A stretch of DNA of 64,000 bases from Buddleja alternifolia. Taxonomy: Eukaryota > Streptophyta > Magnoliopsida > Lamiales > Scrophulariaceae. A program made the translations under genes and the position numbers. Below, one piece after another: positions 44,061-54,543 of the stretch; position 1 is the stretch's first letter, and each line of letters opens with the position of its first letter. The stretch spans positions 11,764,568 through 11,828,567 of the forward strand of contig CM033400.1 of the NCBI GenBank assembly GCA_019426215.1. Reading direction: 5' to 3'. The notes under the pieces are model-generated. The model made no database searches. It was not told where the DNA came from and saw nothing but the letters and a program-made list of their open reading frames with translations.

Positions 44061-46318
44061 CTACAAGAGATAGAAAAAATAATTCACCAAATTTTACTAA
44101 TAAGTAAAAGAGGTAATGCTAATTCAAACTTCAAACTTATCATTGAGTATATCCTAACAAGTTTCTAGTGAAGAAGTTTTTTAGCCATATTTTGTAAAGT
44201 TTCGGTCCAATGAACTTGCTTAGGAATTGGATCGAATAGTGAACTTTTATATTAAATAAACAGGCAACAAAATATTAATAAATTAAAATAAATTCAAGGA
44301 ACAAAATATTAATATATTAAAAAATTTCTTCAAAATATTCATCAACTAGCTAGTTTCTGCTCTAACTTTTCTAAGTGTTTCTCTTTTATTATTTAATTTG
44401 GCAGAGAAAATTTCTTAGCCACAATTTAGGTGTCTTGACTCTTGGGTCAGAGTTGCCTTTTCACATTATATACAAAAGAACATAATTGAATAAACGAAAT
44501 AAATTCTTTCTCCTCCACTCATAAAAAGCAAATTCTTTCTCCATCAACTAGAGAACACGGCTACCGCCTACCAGTAACAAAAGCATGAATGAAAGCTTAA
44601 AAATCTCTTGTATGAATGTATACAATGTCATTTCTATCTTTCAGCTGGTTTTCTTTCACTTCCCTTGTGCTTGAGAGTTCTTTTGTCTTTTTTTTTTTTA
44701 CCTTAGGTCTATTTTGTTGCTTTTTTCTGTTCTGAAATTGCAGTGAAACTTAATTGGAATCTCGTTTGGTCAGGTATCCTTGGAGAATTTTGATCTTTTT
44801 TCTTCAGATTTTTCATATGCTGAAAACCAGAGATTTGGAAATTTGGATCTACTAGTTTGGACTCTGGGAGAAGGAGAACAACGAAATTTTTCCAAAGAGG
44901 AAAAGAAACTTTCTACTTTTTCATGGTTTCGACCGAAACCATGGAAACATACATGTTTTCTTTGGAAACCATGTAATTTCAAAATTGCCTTTGTTTTTTG
45001 TTTCGCTAAAATGAGAAACCGAAAAGTTCGTGAGTTTCAGAAGATTAACAAAAATTAGGACAAACCTCCGGCTCCGGTGAGACAGTGTGCGGCGGTGGTC
45101 GACGACTCGGTGGTGACTGGTGGCTGCGGACTGCGGTGGTCGGCGGTGGTGAGTGGACTGGTGAGGCAGAGAGGTGACTAGGTGAGTGAGGTGTTGACTA
45201 TTGAGACTTGAGGGAGAGAGGCGTGAGAGTGAGAGGAGAACTGAGAAACCCTACTGACTCTTAACTCTTAAGACAATTTTTTTTTTTAATTTTAATTCGG
45301 GTTAATCGGGCCCCGAATTCCCCGAAAAAAATAAAAACTCCAACCCGATATCGAACCGATTTCTGTAGTTCGGGTTCGGTATAAACCGAACCCGATTTTT
45401 ACCCGAATAAGCCGAACCCGATCGGGTCGGTTCGGGGTCCGAATAACCCGAACCGAACGCCCACCCCTAGCTAGGTGTTACCCACTTCCTTTGGTTTCCT
45501 CTCATTTCCAAACAAAACAACCTAAAGAGTCGCACTAAAGAATTGATAAAGAAAAATGAATAAAAAGAGTTTCTATTTTTCTTCTAGGAGTTTTAATTTA
45601 TTTGATCAATTAAATAATTAATTATTCATTAGATGAAACAATTAATTATAAGGATAATATTAATTATTAATTAATTTTCTATGGAAATAAATTAATGAAT
45701 TAATTTATATAATTAATTTAATTAATTTAATTAATTAATTAATTTATTGTATAATAAATTATTAATTAAATAGATAATTAATTAAAACAAAAGAAGCCCT
45801 GAGCCTAGTATTGGGCGTCCATGAGAACGCCTATTGGGTCAAGTTGGGCATCCATAAGGATGCCCAACATACAAGGTATCTTTTGTTTGTCTTGGTCAAT
45901 AAGTCATGAGATATAAAAGGAGTCTTTGACTTAAAACAAGACATACACTTTCATAACACTCTTAGAAAGAAAAGAAGAAAAATCCTCCTCCCTCTCTCTG
46001 TACTAGTCGTCGTCCCCTAGAGGAAAAAGTGAGAATTTTTCATCAATCAATATGTGCGTGATAATTTAGAGACAGCGTAATTTTGTTGTTTGGATCAAAT
46101 TCAAGAAAGTCAACGAATTCAAGAATTGAAAATTACACGAGAATTGAAGAAATTGAGATTTCATCAATTCGAGTTTTAGAGGAGGAATCGGGTTCTCCAA
46201 CCACTTCGCTACAATGGGTAAGTAGTTATTCGTTACGCGAATTAAAAGATTTAAATATGCAATTCAAAGAATTTAAACTTTGGGTTTTAAATTAAATTTT
46301 TGAAAACCTTCCGCTGGG

Positions 46319-47657
46319 TTTTAATCATGTTTATATGATTTATGATATGCATAATATGTGTTTTTGAAATATGCAATTATGTGTTAATTAAACCTGCGTT
46401 TTTATGGTTTTAAGCATAGATTTTGATTTTTTGTGTTTATTGTAAATCTGGGTATTTTGTGATATGTGAAAAAATTCAAAACGAGGAAAAACGGGGTCCG
46501 AAGGCACCGACGCAGTTGTCGCACGGCGCCTGGAGCCGTGTGGCCTGGCCACCCGGCCACACGGCTAGACAGGTCGTGTGTTTCGACACACGACCCTCTG
46601 AACTGGGTCTTAGATCTGGGTCGGTAAATGGGCTATATATTGGGTCAAAATTGAAATTTGGGTTTGGGTAATTTTAATTATCCGGGTGGGTCAAAAGGAT
46701 GATGACCCGGTATAATTCAAATTAAGCCAATTGAAAATTTAATCAATTTCAGCTTATTAATTAGTTTGGGCTTAATTTAATTAATTCCAAATGGGTCATT
46801 GGATTGGTGATTTGAATTTAACTTAAAAGTCAAAACTAGCCCAATAGAAATTAATAATGCGTGCATATTTTTCCAATTAATTAATTTCAGCACAATTGAA
46901 TTAAATCCAAGTAGACCAAAAAGATGGTAACTTGGGTTTGATGAAATCGAGCCCAATAAGATTAATTGGAATAAAAAAAATTATTTAATTAGAATAATTT
47001 ATTGTTTTTCTTGGAGATTAATAATTAATTTATGGATTAAATATTATTAATTTTTCCTCAACTTGGAAATTACTTGAATCTTCGAATAAAGAATACATAA
47101 TATTTTTCTTGGATGATTAATAATTAGTTCTTTAATCAAATAAAAGTATTTCCAATTAAAGATTGCTTTAAATCATAATGAAATAGGATTCCATGTTTTA
47201 CGTATTTATTTTAGTTGGACTAATATTATTTTAATTAAAGGTAGATATACTTAATTTATAATTTTGTATATCTAAGTCATCTAGTAGGACTAGAATGATT
47301 TTAATTGAAATAAATAATACATAAAAGTTGGGATTTTTAATAAAGGACTTTTTAGTTGAACTAAAATTTTATATAATCAACATAAGTGTTTTAATATAGC
47401 GAGCATGTCTTATGTGATGAAAACACCGATCATGGACTTCGGTTATATTCAATTTACTTTTTCTTTTTATGGGTTGTTGTAGTAGAATTAATTTAAAAAT
47501 TAATGAAGCCCTTAAAGTTTAGTTTTTCGCTTTATCTTTCTTTGTGATGGCCAATTGGCTCGGGCTCTCTAGGAAAAGTCCATGATCGAGTGTAAATGAA
47601 TTTATTTATTTATTTATTTAATTTCATGTTAATATTGATAGGCATGATTATTAGTAG
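46319..47657. other. Unassigned TE-like DNA with GC-rich hairpins
   Basis: No gene. An AT-rich tract surrounds a GC-rich patch (46480-46630) with two consecutive strong inverted repeats (next entry). This composition is typical of gypsy-type LTR or leader sequence, but the ends were not found. Confidence 0.5.
46535..46595. repeat. Two adjacent strong hairpins in a GC-rich patch
   Basis: The first stem pairs AGCCGTGTGGCC with GGCCACACGGCT (12 bp). The second pairs GGTCGTGTGT with ACACACGACC (10 bp, 46572-46581 with 46586-46595) around a TTCG loop, the ultra-stable UUCG form if transcribed on the plus strand. Confidence 0.9.
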
Positions 47658-48203
47658 TGATGTGTGTGGGAAGCACACCAATGAGAATATGTAATATATT
47701 ATATAATAATATAGTATAAAGCACGAAAATGATAGTAAAAACACAAGATCTACGTGGTTCGGCCAAAATATGACCATGTCTGCGGGGTAAAAGAGTCGAT
47801 CCTCTCATTAGTGATTGGAGTTGATATATATAAAAGTTTGTGATGGGGTAGGTAAAAAAGGTAAGTCAACTATTCCTATATGTACATTGAAAAGTAGAAT
47901 AAATCATGATCCTTCCATCTTGAGTTATATCTTCTATAGTATAATTAGTGAATCTGCCGGCACAATCTCCGCAGGTTCGTATATGGCAATTATATAACTT
48001 GATTGATTCTTGTCAGATCTTGCTCCAGGCTTGCCTTATATAGAATGCTCCACCTGTGGAGGTCAGGGCTGACCGAACCTCCAGCTGGACAGACTTAAAT
48101 GTAAGGCCTTCTAGAAGAATCCGAGCCCGCGGTGCCATTGGGCTTGGGCTCATAAAATGTTGGACTTATAGCTTTGCCCAAAGACCTATTTCGACCCACA
48201 TCA
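47658..48203 (-). mobile_element. LTR of element P (546 bp)
   Basis: The termini TGATGTG and CACATCA are perfect inverted partners. It includes the motif CACAAGATCTACGTGGTTCG common in plant LTRs. No PBS follows on the right. On the minus strand the adjoining sequence TTGGGGGGGACTAT looks like a polypurine tract, so I read this as the 3' LTR of a minus-oriented element. A minus-strand TATATAAGG lies near 48035. Flanking 5-mers (agtag, atagt) do not match, so it is not a solo LTR. Confidence 0.65.
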
Positions 48204-48830
48204 ATAGTCCCCCCCAACTCCGTACTTTAACGTAGTCAAGCTACGAGAGTTGAAAAAATATAAACTTCTGGGCCGAGATAAAAGTACTCTTGAGCTGCCC
48301 AGATAAAGTCCTTCAAAGCATTGCTCCAGGTGAAATTTTTTCCCTAGGTGGGTCTCTGAAGAAACCTTAAACCTGACGTGACTATTACTTTTCTCCATGC
48401 CTACAGTTATGGAGTCGTGCCTTGGAAAGTCGCACCACTTATTTCCTTCTGCAGTTGGTGCCGCCAATCTCGGGCTTTAATGACCATTGATCTCTGCCAC
48501 GTGTAAGGTCGAAGTAAGATCCCGCTTTTTCCTTAATTAATTCGGTTTATTTTTTAAAATCAAATTTCAAAAAATAAACTGCCAAAAACTCCAGATTTTA
48601 TTTCCTTTTTCTCCTTCGTTTCTATTGTGATAAAAATCAGACTTCCTTCGTCTTTCTTCGTTAATTTTTAGCAGCGGTTTCTCTGTCTTCCTCGCCCTTC
48701 TTCTAGGTACTGCGCCTCCTTCCACTTATTCTTTTATTGTTGTTGTTGTGTTTTGTTGTTTTTTACTTTGTTCAAACTTGAGTTTGTTGCCTATTATTGC
48801 TCTCGTTCCTATTCCCCCTTTCCCCTCTTC

Positions 48831-50810
48831 ATGAACATGTCGAATAGTTTGGGTTCGGATTCTCAAAATAGAGAGGAGCACCATAATTTGTTTGAGCATG
48901 ACTCCGTGGGTGACACTTCCTCCTATGTGCGTGATTTGTACAGTGAGCCTCATTTTGGGAGGTAAAGAACTTGTAGACTTGTCCTCGTCAGATACTGAGT
49001 CTGATGGTCAGAATACCACCATTATTCCTTCGTCTCCGAGTGCTGAGGGTAAGGCTGGGCAGGCTGGGGCATCCTCAGGAGGTGAGGGTATGCGTCAGCC
49101 TGACCCTGATTTGGAGAAGGAAGAGCCGAACCTTAATTTTTGGGATGAACCCCATCTACTTTTACTTTGCAAAAATTGAAGAATCTCCGCTGTATGTATG
49201 GCATTCCTGATGATTATTCCATAATAGTGCCATCTCCAGAGGGCAGGGCTCATCGTCCCCCTCGCCAACACACTTATTTTCATGTTACCCTTCTTAGAGC
49301 AGGTCTCAGGTTTCCCATTCCTCCCCTTTTTAAAGTTATAGCAAACATGTAATTGAACCAATAGCGCCCAACGCCATTCGAATGATGGCTGGATTTACTA
49401 TCCTTCTCCATTACCATGGAATTGAACCCACTGTCGAGTTTTTCTATTCTTTTTTTCACCCTCGTTCTAGTGCTACTGATAGTAGAGTCTTTTACTTAAC
49501 CTCCCGAGGTCCCGCCATTTTCCTTGTTGCCCACCCTAGGGACAAACGGTGGAAAAACAATTATTTCTTTATTGCCCCGCCCCCAGGTGTGGTGTGGAAC
49601 TTTTGTTGAACTCTTCTGGAGCGATTGGAGGGTGCACATCCTTACCCTCCTCGCCGATTGTCAGAGTATCACCGCCAGGTGGTGGCGTTCTTGAACTATT
49701 CTCCTTGCCACATTGGCAAGCTTGTTGATAACCGATTTTTGTACAACATGGGTTACAGCCCTATGGGGGCTAACCTGAAAGGTGTCACTTTAGGTAGTAC
49801 TTCCATATTGCTCCTTTTATTGATGTATGTTGTATTCATCCTCTCATGTTTTGGATTTTTGATGTTGTTTGGGCCTTTTGCAGAAAAACTAATAAATTTG
49901 GCTCGTGCTAGATAGTTTGTCAGTCACCAGAAGCAGCTTCCCCCTTCTGAAGAACCTGTTTTGCCACCACCACCTCCCCAGATGCAGGACACTCCGCCAG
50001 CCTTGGTTACTTCTTCAGCTCCCTTGACTTCACCTCCGTCAGGTCAAGGAGATTCCTCCAGCTCTCGCCTAAATCAAGAAAGGGCTCTTGGCAAGAGGCC
50101 CATGACCTCTGAGACTCCCTCCAGTGCACGCCCCTCCAAATGCAGCAGCTTGGGTATTGTCATCAGGGATATGATCCCCGACCTGCCCATTAGGATGTCT
50201 GATCCTCCTGCCTCACGAACACGATCTAGAGCATCTGATCCTCCAGCCTCTGCTCTGATGAGCAATGAAATTTCCATCATGCTAGAATTCCTCCAGAGGC
50301 TGCCTAACTCCTCAGATTGGCACCATCTGGAGGGCATGACACCCAGAAAGAGAGCTGAAGCAGCTGCACACATATTTCCTAAGGTAACAAGCCATTTCCT
50401 GTATATGAGTTGATAATATCCTTTTAAGTTGTCTCATTGTAACTTGGTTTGTGCAATTGTGTTACAGTGCATGCTATTGGCTAGCCAGGTCGTGCAGGAT
50501 GCCTACAAGGGCACGAAAGTGGACGAGCTGCAGAAGAAGTTGACCCGGTCTTAGGAGCAGCTCTGGAAGGCACAAGACTATGGCTCCAGCAAGGACAAGG
50601 AGCTCAAGGCTCTACAAAAGGACTTCCAGACCCTTCTTGCGGAGAAGGTGGACCTGGAGGTGAGTCTTTTGGACATCGAGATTGCTCATCCAGCTGCCTT
50701 GGAGAACACCCTAACTAAGGTATACCAGAATTGGATCGATAACTTGCCTTCATCTGCCGAGGAAGGTGGTGGTCCCAAGTGGCATACGAAAGGGTCTAGA
50801 AAGGGGGGGG
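48831..50810 (+). pseudogene. Gypsy-type gag-like ORF (Transposase_28-like), frameshifted
   Basis: Reading across at least three frame changes gives an acidic Ser-rich N-terminus (SSSDTESDG, about 48980). The conserved YGIPDDYSIIVPSPEGRA and LLRAGLRFPIPPLFKVI (49190-49345) follow, then TILLHYHGIEPTVEFFYSFF (49395-49455). Next come VAHPRDKRWKNNYFFIAPPP, a Pro/Ser linker (49961-50160) and a coiled-coil tail (KVDELQKKL, KELKALQKDF, 50520-50640). This order matches the plant family called putative gypsy-type transposon. The ORF ends where LTR Y begins. If P is minus-oriented, the ORF is antisense to it, as in Tat-lineage elements, which carry an antisense ORF beside the 3' LTR. Confidence 0.72.
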
Positions 50811-52263
50811 GTTGAATAGACTCTGAAGTCTTTTTCGACTTCAAAAATTTCATATCACTTTTAAAGATTTGAACGCTTAGGGAGCTGAGCGCTAGGTCAG
50901 GCACTACAGTAAAGATAACTTAGACTTAATGATTTTAGCAATTTACCAAAGTAGGGTAAATCTTAGATCGCTTAATCAGGGTTATCACAGCGAAAATGAT
51001 TTTAAAGCTTTAGCGTTCGTTTCGGTCAAATAGTCGTTTAACCGTTTTACTTGTCTTTTTCAAGATAAATGATAGAATATAAAGTAAGACAATAAGACAG
51101 TAAATAACACAAGAATTTGTAAGGTTCACTGAGTGGTGTAATCCCAGCTACGTCCTTCTTCTCCTTGAACACTTGGAGGAATTCCACTAAATTGATTATC
51201 GAAGGATCACACAGAGGCTTCTACAAAATAGAGGTGGGGATGATGATCTTGGGCTCCTTGATCACACAGACTTCAGCACCAGTGAAGATCTTTACCAACA
51301 AGCTTCTCTCACTAAGAAATACTGCTTGTAGAGTCAACAACTTCTTCACACAAATAGATGAGGTTGAGGGTTTGATCACGGGTTTGTTTGATTTTAGGAA
51401 GTTCAAACAACTTAGGATATCTCAATAATAGTGTATGGTTCTTCTTTAAAGATATTTGAGATATCTACGACTGTCTGGAATTTATGTAGAAAGCTTGAAA
51501 GGATTTTGGCTATGGAGTTTTTAAGCTTTTCTTGAGAAAATATTTCAGCAAAGTTTTGACTTTCTTGTGTATGTACGTGTTATTTTAGGGTTTGCTGAGG
51601 TAAGGTATTTATAGGCAATTTCTTGGGATTTGTCCGTTGGACACATGTAGGTGCGTGCCTCTCACGCGCGAGTGAGTCATACCTTTTCTCTGACATTCCT
51701 GAAATCCTGCTGCACTGATTTGATGTGGAAGCTTTGAACTCTGAAATTCTGACAGTTTAAGCCAATAGGTAGCTTGCTCCGTATACAATATGTCTTTATC
51801 ACATTTAATGCTCTTATCAAGCATCTAATGCATTTGAATTTATTTCCCGTTGCAAATAAATGCCCGTTAAATGATTGTATTTAAGTCCTTATTGACTTCA
51901 AAATTTATTTCAGGTGAATCTGATCTTCTTGATCGCTTGATTGCTTTGAGCGCTTGATTCATGCATCCTGAAATAATCCATAGCGATTGGCAGTCGCCTA
52001 AGATAAAATCTTCATCTTCGCTTGATTTCAAACGCTGATCTTCAACTTCATCTCTAATAGACCCACCTAGAATTCTACTAGCGACTTGGTATCCACTACT
52101 TAGTCTAAAATCTATAAAGAAAAAAATTACAAGCTTAACAAAATTACAATCTTTCAAACACTTATACAACTGTTCTATGAAAATATAAACTTACATTCTT
52201 TTGGGGTCTAACATATAATCCTATTTTCTCATCATCAAAACATCTAACATGAAATTCCTAACA
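50780..52263 (-). mobile_element. LTR Y (minus orientation)
   Basis: On the minus strand it starts TGTTAGGAATTTCATG directly after the polypurine tract GAAAGGGGAAAAT (plus 52264-52276), so it is a 3' LTR with its interior to the right. A minus-strand TATA box TATAAATA lies at 51606-51613. The far end is set near 50780 at a C-run segment (CAACCCCCCCCCTTTCTAGA), and its exact base is uncertain. Confidence 0.72.
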
Positions 52264-52389
52264 ATTTTCCCCTTTCGGATGATGTCAAGACCTTAACTGT
52301 TATAACTCTTTATAGATTAAGAGTTCAAAGAAAAGCCTAAAAATAATCATAAGTTAGCGCTTGGAAAGTTAGTTAAGTTAGCTAATGTT
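52264..52389 (-). other. Polypurine tract and 3' interior of element Y
   Basis: Short non-coding stretch beginning with the polypurine tract. It continues at 54179 after the V3 insertion. Confidence 0.6.
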
Positions 52390-52394
52390 AGATT

Positions 52395-54173
52395 TGTTGG
52401 GTTTCGTTCGAAAAAGCATAAACGTAGCGGAAGGGATTTCAAAAATTAAAACGAAAACCTAATTGGTACTCTAATTCGCATAATTGAATCTAAAAGTGTA
52501 TAACGAATAAAACTTACTCGTTAATATGAATATGATGATGGAGAAAAACTTCTTCTTCTCCAAACTCGAAATATTGAAGCTTCCAAATCTTCAATCCTTT
52601 GGTTTGATTCTTCAAACTTGAACTTGATCCGAACAACGAAAATACGTCGTCTCTAAATCGTCACGTACGGATCAACAAACGAAAGATCCCTTTTCTTCTT
52701 TCTCTTTGGTCGACGACTAGGTATAGAGGAGGGGAAGAATATTTTTCTTTCTTTTGAGAGTTATGAGAGTTGCGTATTCTCTACTTTCTTGTTCTAAGTC
52801 AAAGAGTCCTTATATACCTCATGACTTATTGAACAATTCAAAACAAAAGAGCCCTAATATGTGGCCTCTCAAAGACGCCACATTGAGGCCTAGTAGGCGT
52901 CCAATTGGACTCCTTATTTAGCCTCGAGATTTGTTTTGTTTAATTAATTTCTTATTTCAATTAATAATTTATTATATCCAATAAATAAATTAATTAATTA
53001 AATAACCAAAGTAATTAGATAAATTAATTCATTAATATATTTTACAAGAAATTAATTAATAATTAATCTTATTATTATAATTAATTATTTCATTTAATGA
53101 ATGATTAATTATTTAATTTATCTAATAAATTAAAACTCCCAGAAGAAATAATAGAAATTCCTTTTTCTTCATTTTTCTTTGTCAATCCTTTAGCGTGACT
53201 CTTTAGGTTCGCTTTATTTGGCAATGAGAGGAAACCAAAGGAAGTGGGTAACACCTAGCCAGTCACGTGGCCCACTTCGTAACCCAAACAAAAACGAATG
53301 ATAGGATCATTCCGAAACCTTTCAACCGTAAATACCGTAAATGTATAAACCCTTTGTTCACGTTCCCCGGTCAAGTGAGAGTCACGGTTATGTCAAACTC
53401 ATTGGACTTGACCATATGTATAAATCATAATAAATGCGAGATCATTGAGATCGATTTAGTGCCAAGCACAATCGTCTCGTTTGCTTTGGCCAAAGACTTT
53501 GATCTCTATTTATCTATAATTACATAGGGTACATACTCATTCACTTATGAGAGAACAAATCTCATATTAGATATCTGCTAAAATTACCACTTGCCCATCA
53601 AGTCCGCATTTGAGGTTGACCCCACCAAAGGGTGAATTGGGTCTAACTACTCTAGTGAAAGACTTGACGTCACAAGTGCATCTTCAGCCTGATACTTCAC
53701 GTCAAAGGTTCACATATACCTATTACGCATAATCAGTTCCGTCATTGACAGTCACAGAGTGAAAACCCATGTGACAGAACCGATGTGAGTCGTGTTCAAA
53801 CATATCAGTTCCACTGACGTGTCTACAATCTTAATCTCCTATCATCCCATGATACCAGACAGACACTCCCATGTAGGAGCTAAGATCGTACAAGTATTCG
53901 AAGTCTTTATTTGTCCATTAAAGACTTCATATTACTTGCGAACTTATTTTAGTAATCAAGATCGATCTCTCTAGTGCCAATCTTCCTATCCCATAGGAAG
54001 TAGAGGGATCGCACTGAAAACATGGACAAAACGTTTTACACAACTTATAGATGCAGATAATAATTAAGTGAAAACTCAATAATGCCTTTTATTTAAGAAG
54101 AGTTTAAGTTCAATACAAGATATATGCCCTATACATTCTATCCTCTATGGCATCTGAGGGCATAATCCTAAAA
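52395..54173 (-). mobile_element. Solo LTR V3
   Basis: A V-family LTR in reverse orientation. The plus strand starts TGTTGGGTTTCG and ends CATAATCCTAAAA, one base away from the expected CCTAACA. The TSD agatt lies at 52390-52394 and 54174-54178. It follows V1 and V2 along its length and shows the uninterrupted hAT H target near 53260. Confidence 0.92.
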
Positions 54174-54178
54174 AGATT

Positions 54179-54543
54179 AGCCCCAACAAATTGTTTCAGG
54201 GATAAATCATTCATTCATTCATTCATATGAAAAGTAAGCGAACATGATTTATACTGAAAGTAAATAATTTAAAGCGACAACAGAATCATACAAAAGAAAA
54301 TATAAGCAATCATCTTTTCTGTTGCTTCTTGTTTGCCTCTTCTTGGTAGATTTCATTCGCTAAGTCCAGAAGAAGTCTATCAACGTCTATCATAGTGGTA
54401 TGGTAGACTTTATCATAGTCATGCCTTCTCTATCTAGCGCTTTCATTCATCTCTAACAATCTTTCCACCCAATCCTTTAGAGGGATTCCAAGTTCTCGAA
54501 TCAAGTCATGATAAATGTTTTGTCTTCGATCATTGGTGGATTT
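54179..54543. other. Non-coding 3' flank of the large Y ORF
   Basis: Contains (ATTC)n near 54210-54225 and no ORF. It lies between V3 and the stop of the ORF. Confidence 0.5.

Larger units (their letters stand above)
41079..45469. mobile_element. Complete hAT transposon H with open transposase gene (4.39 kb)
   Basis: The terminal inverted repeats begin TAGGGGTGGGCGTTCGGTTC at both ends. The 8-bp TSD gctaggtg is perfect (41071-41078 and 45470-45477). V1 and V3 show the uninterrupted target (near 25310 and 53260). The first 150 bp and last 180 bp are packed with CGGGTTCGGG/CCCGAACC repeats, a subterminal array typical of transposase binding regions. The transposase occupies 41695-44060 on the minus strand. 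The coding frame is intact and the ends match, so mobility is plausible. Confidence 0.95.
40155..46318 (+). mobile_element. V-family LTR V2, split by hAT H and 3'-truncated
   Basis: Starts TGTTAGGATTATGCCCTTAG and follows V1 closely. Split by H (41079-45469 plus 8-bp TSD), it continues to about 46318 (CCTTCCGCTGGGTTTT). The expected end (GCGAAACCCAACA) is missing, and no PBS follows. The LTR is therefore either 3'-deleted or broken by rearrangement. No matching 5-bp TSD was found. Confidence 0.82.

Noticed and set aside
44770..45058. Overlapping ORFs of 70 and 92 codons on opposite strands
   Set aside because: They lie in the untranslated 5' side of hAT H, overlap each other fully and have no domain. 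A non-coding exon of the transposase gene cannot be excluded.
47658..48203. Solo LTR call for P
   Set aside because: The 5-mers on the two sides differ (agtag, atagt), and a polypurine-like tract adjoins one side, so it is better read as one LTR of a larger element.
49961..50413. Plus-strand 150-codon Pro/Ser-rich ORF as an independent gene
   Set aside because: It is the linker of the decayed gag-like ORF: the coiled-coil continuation follows and the conserved domain lies before it.
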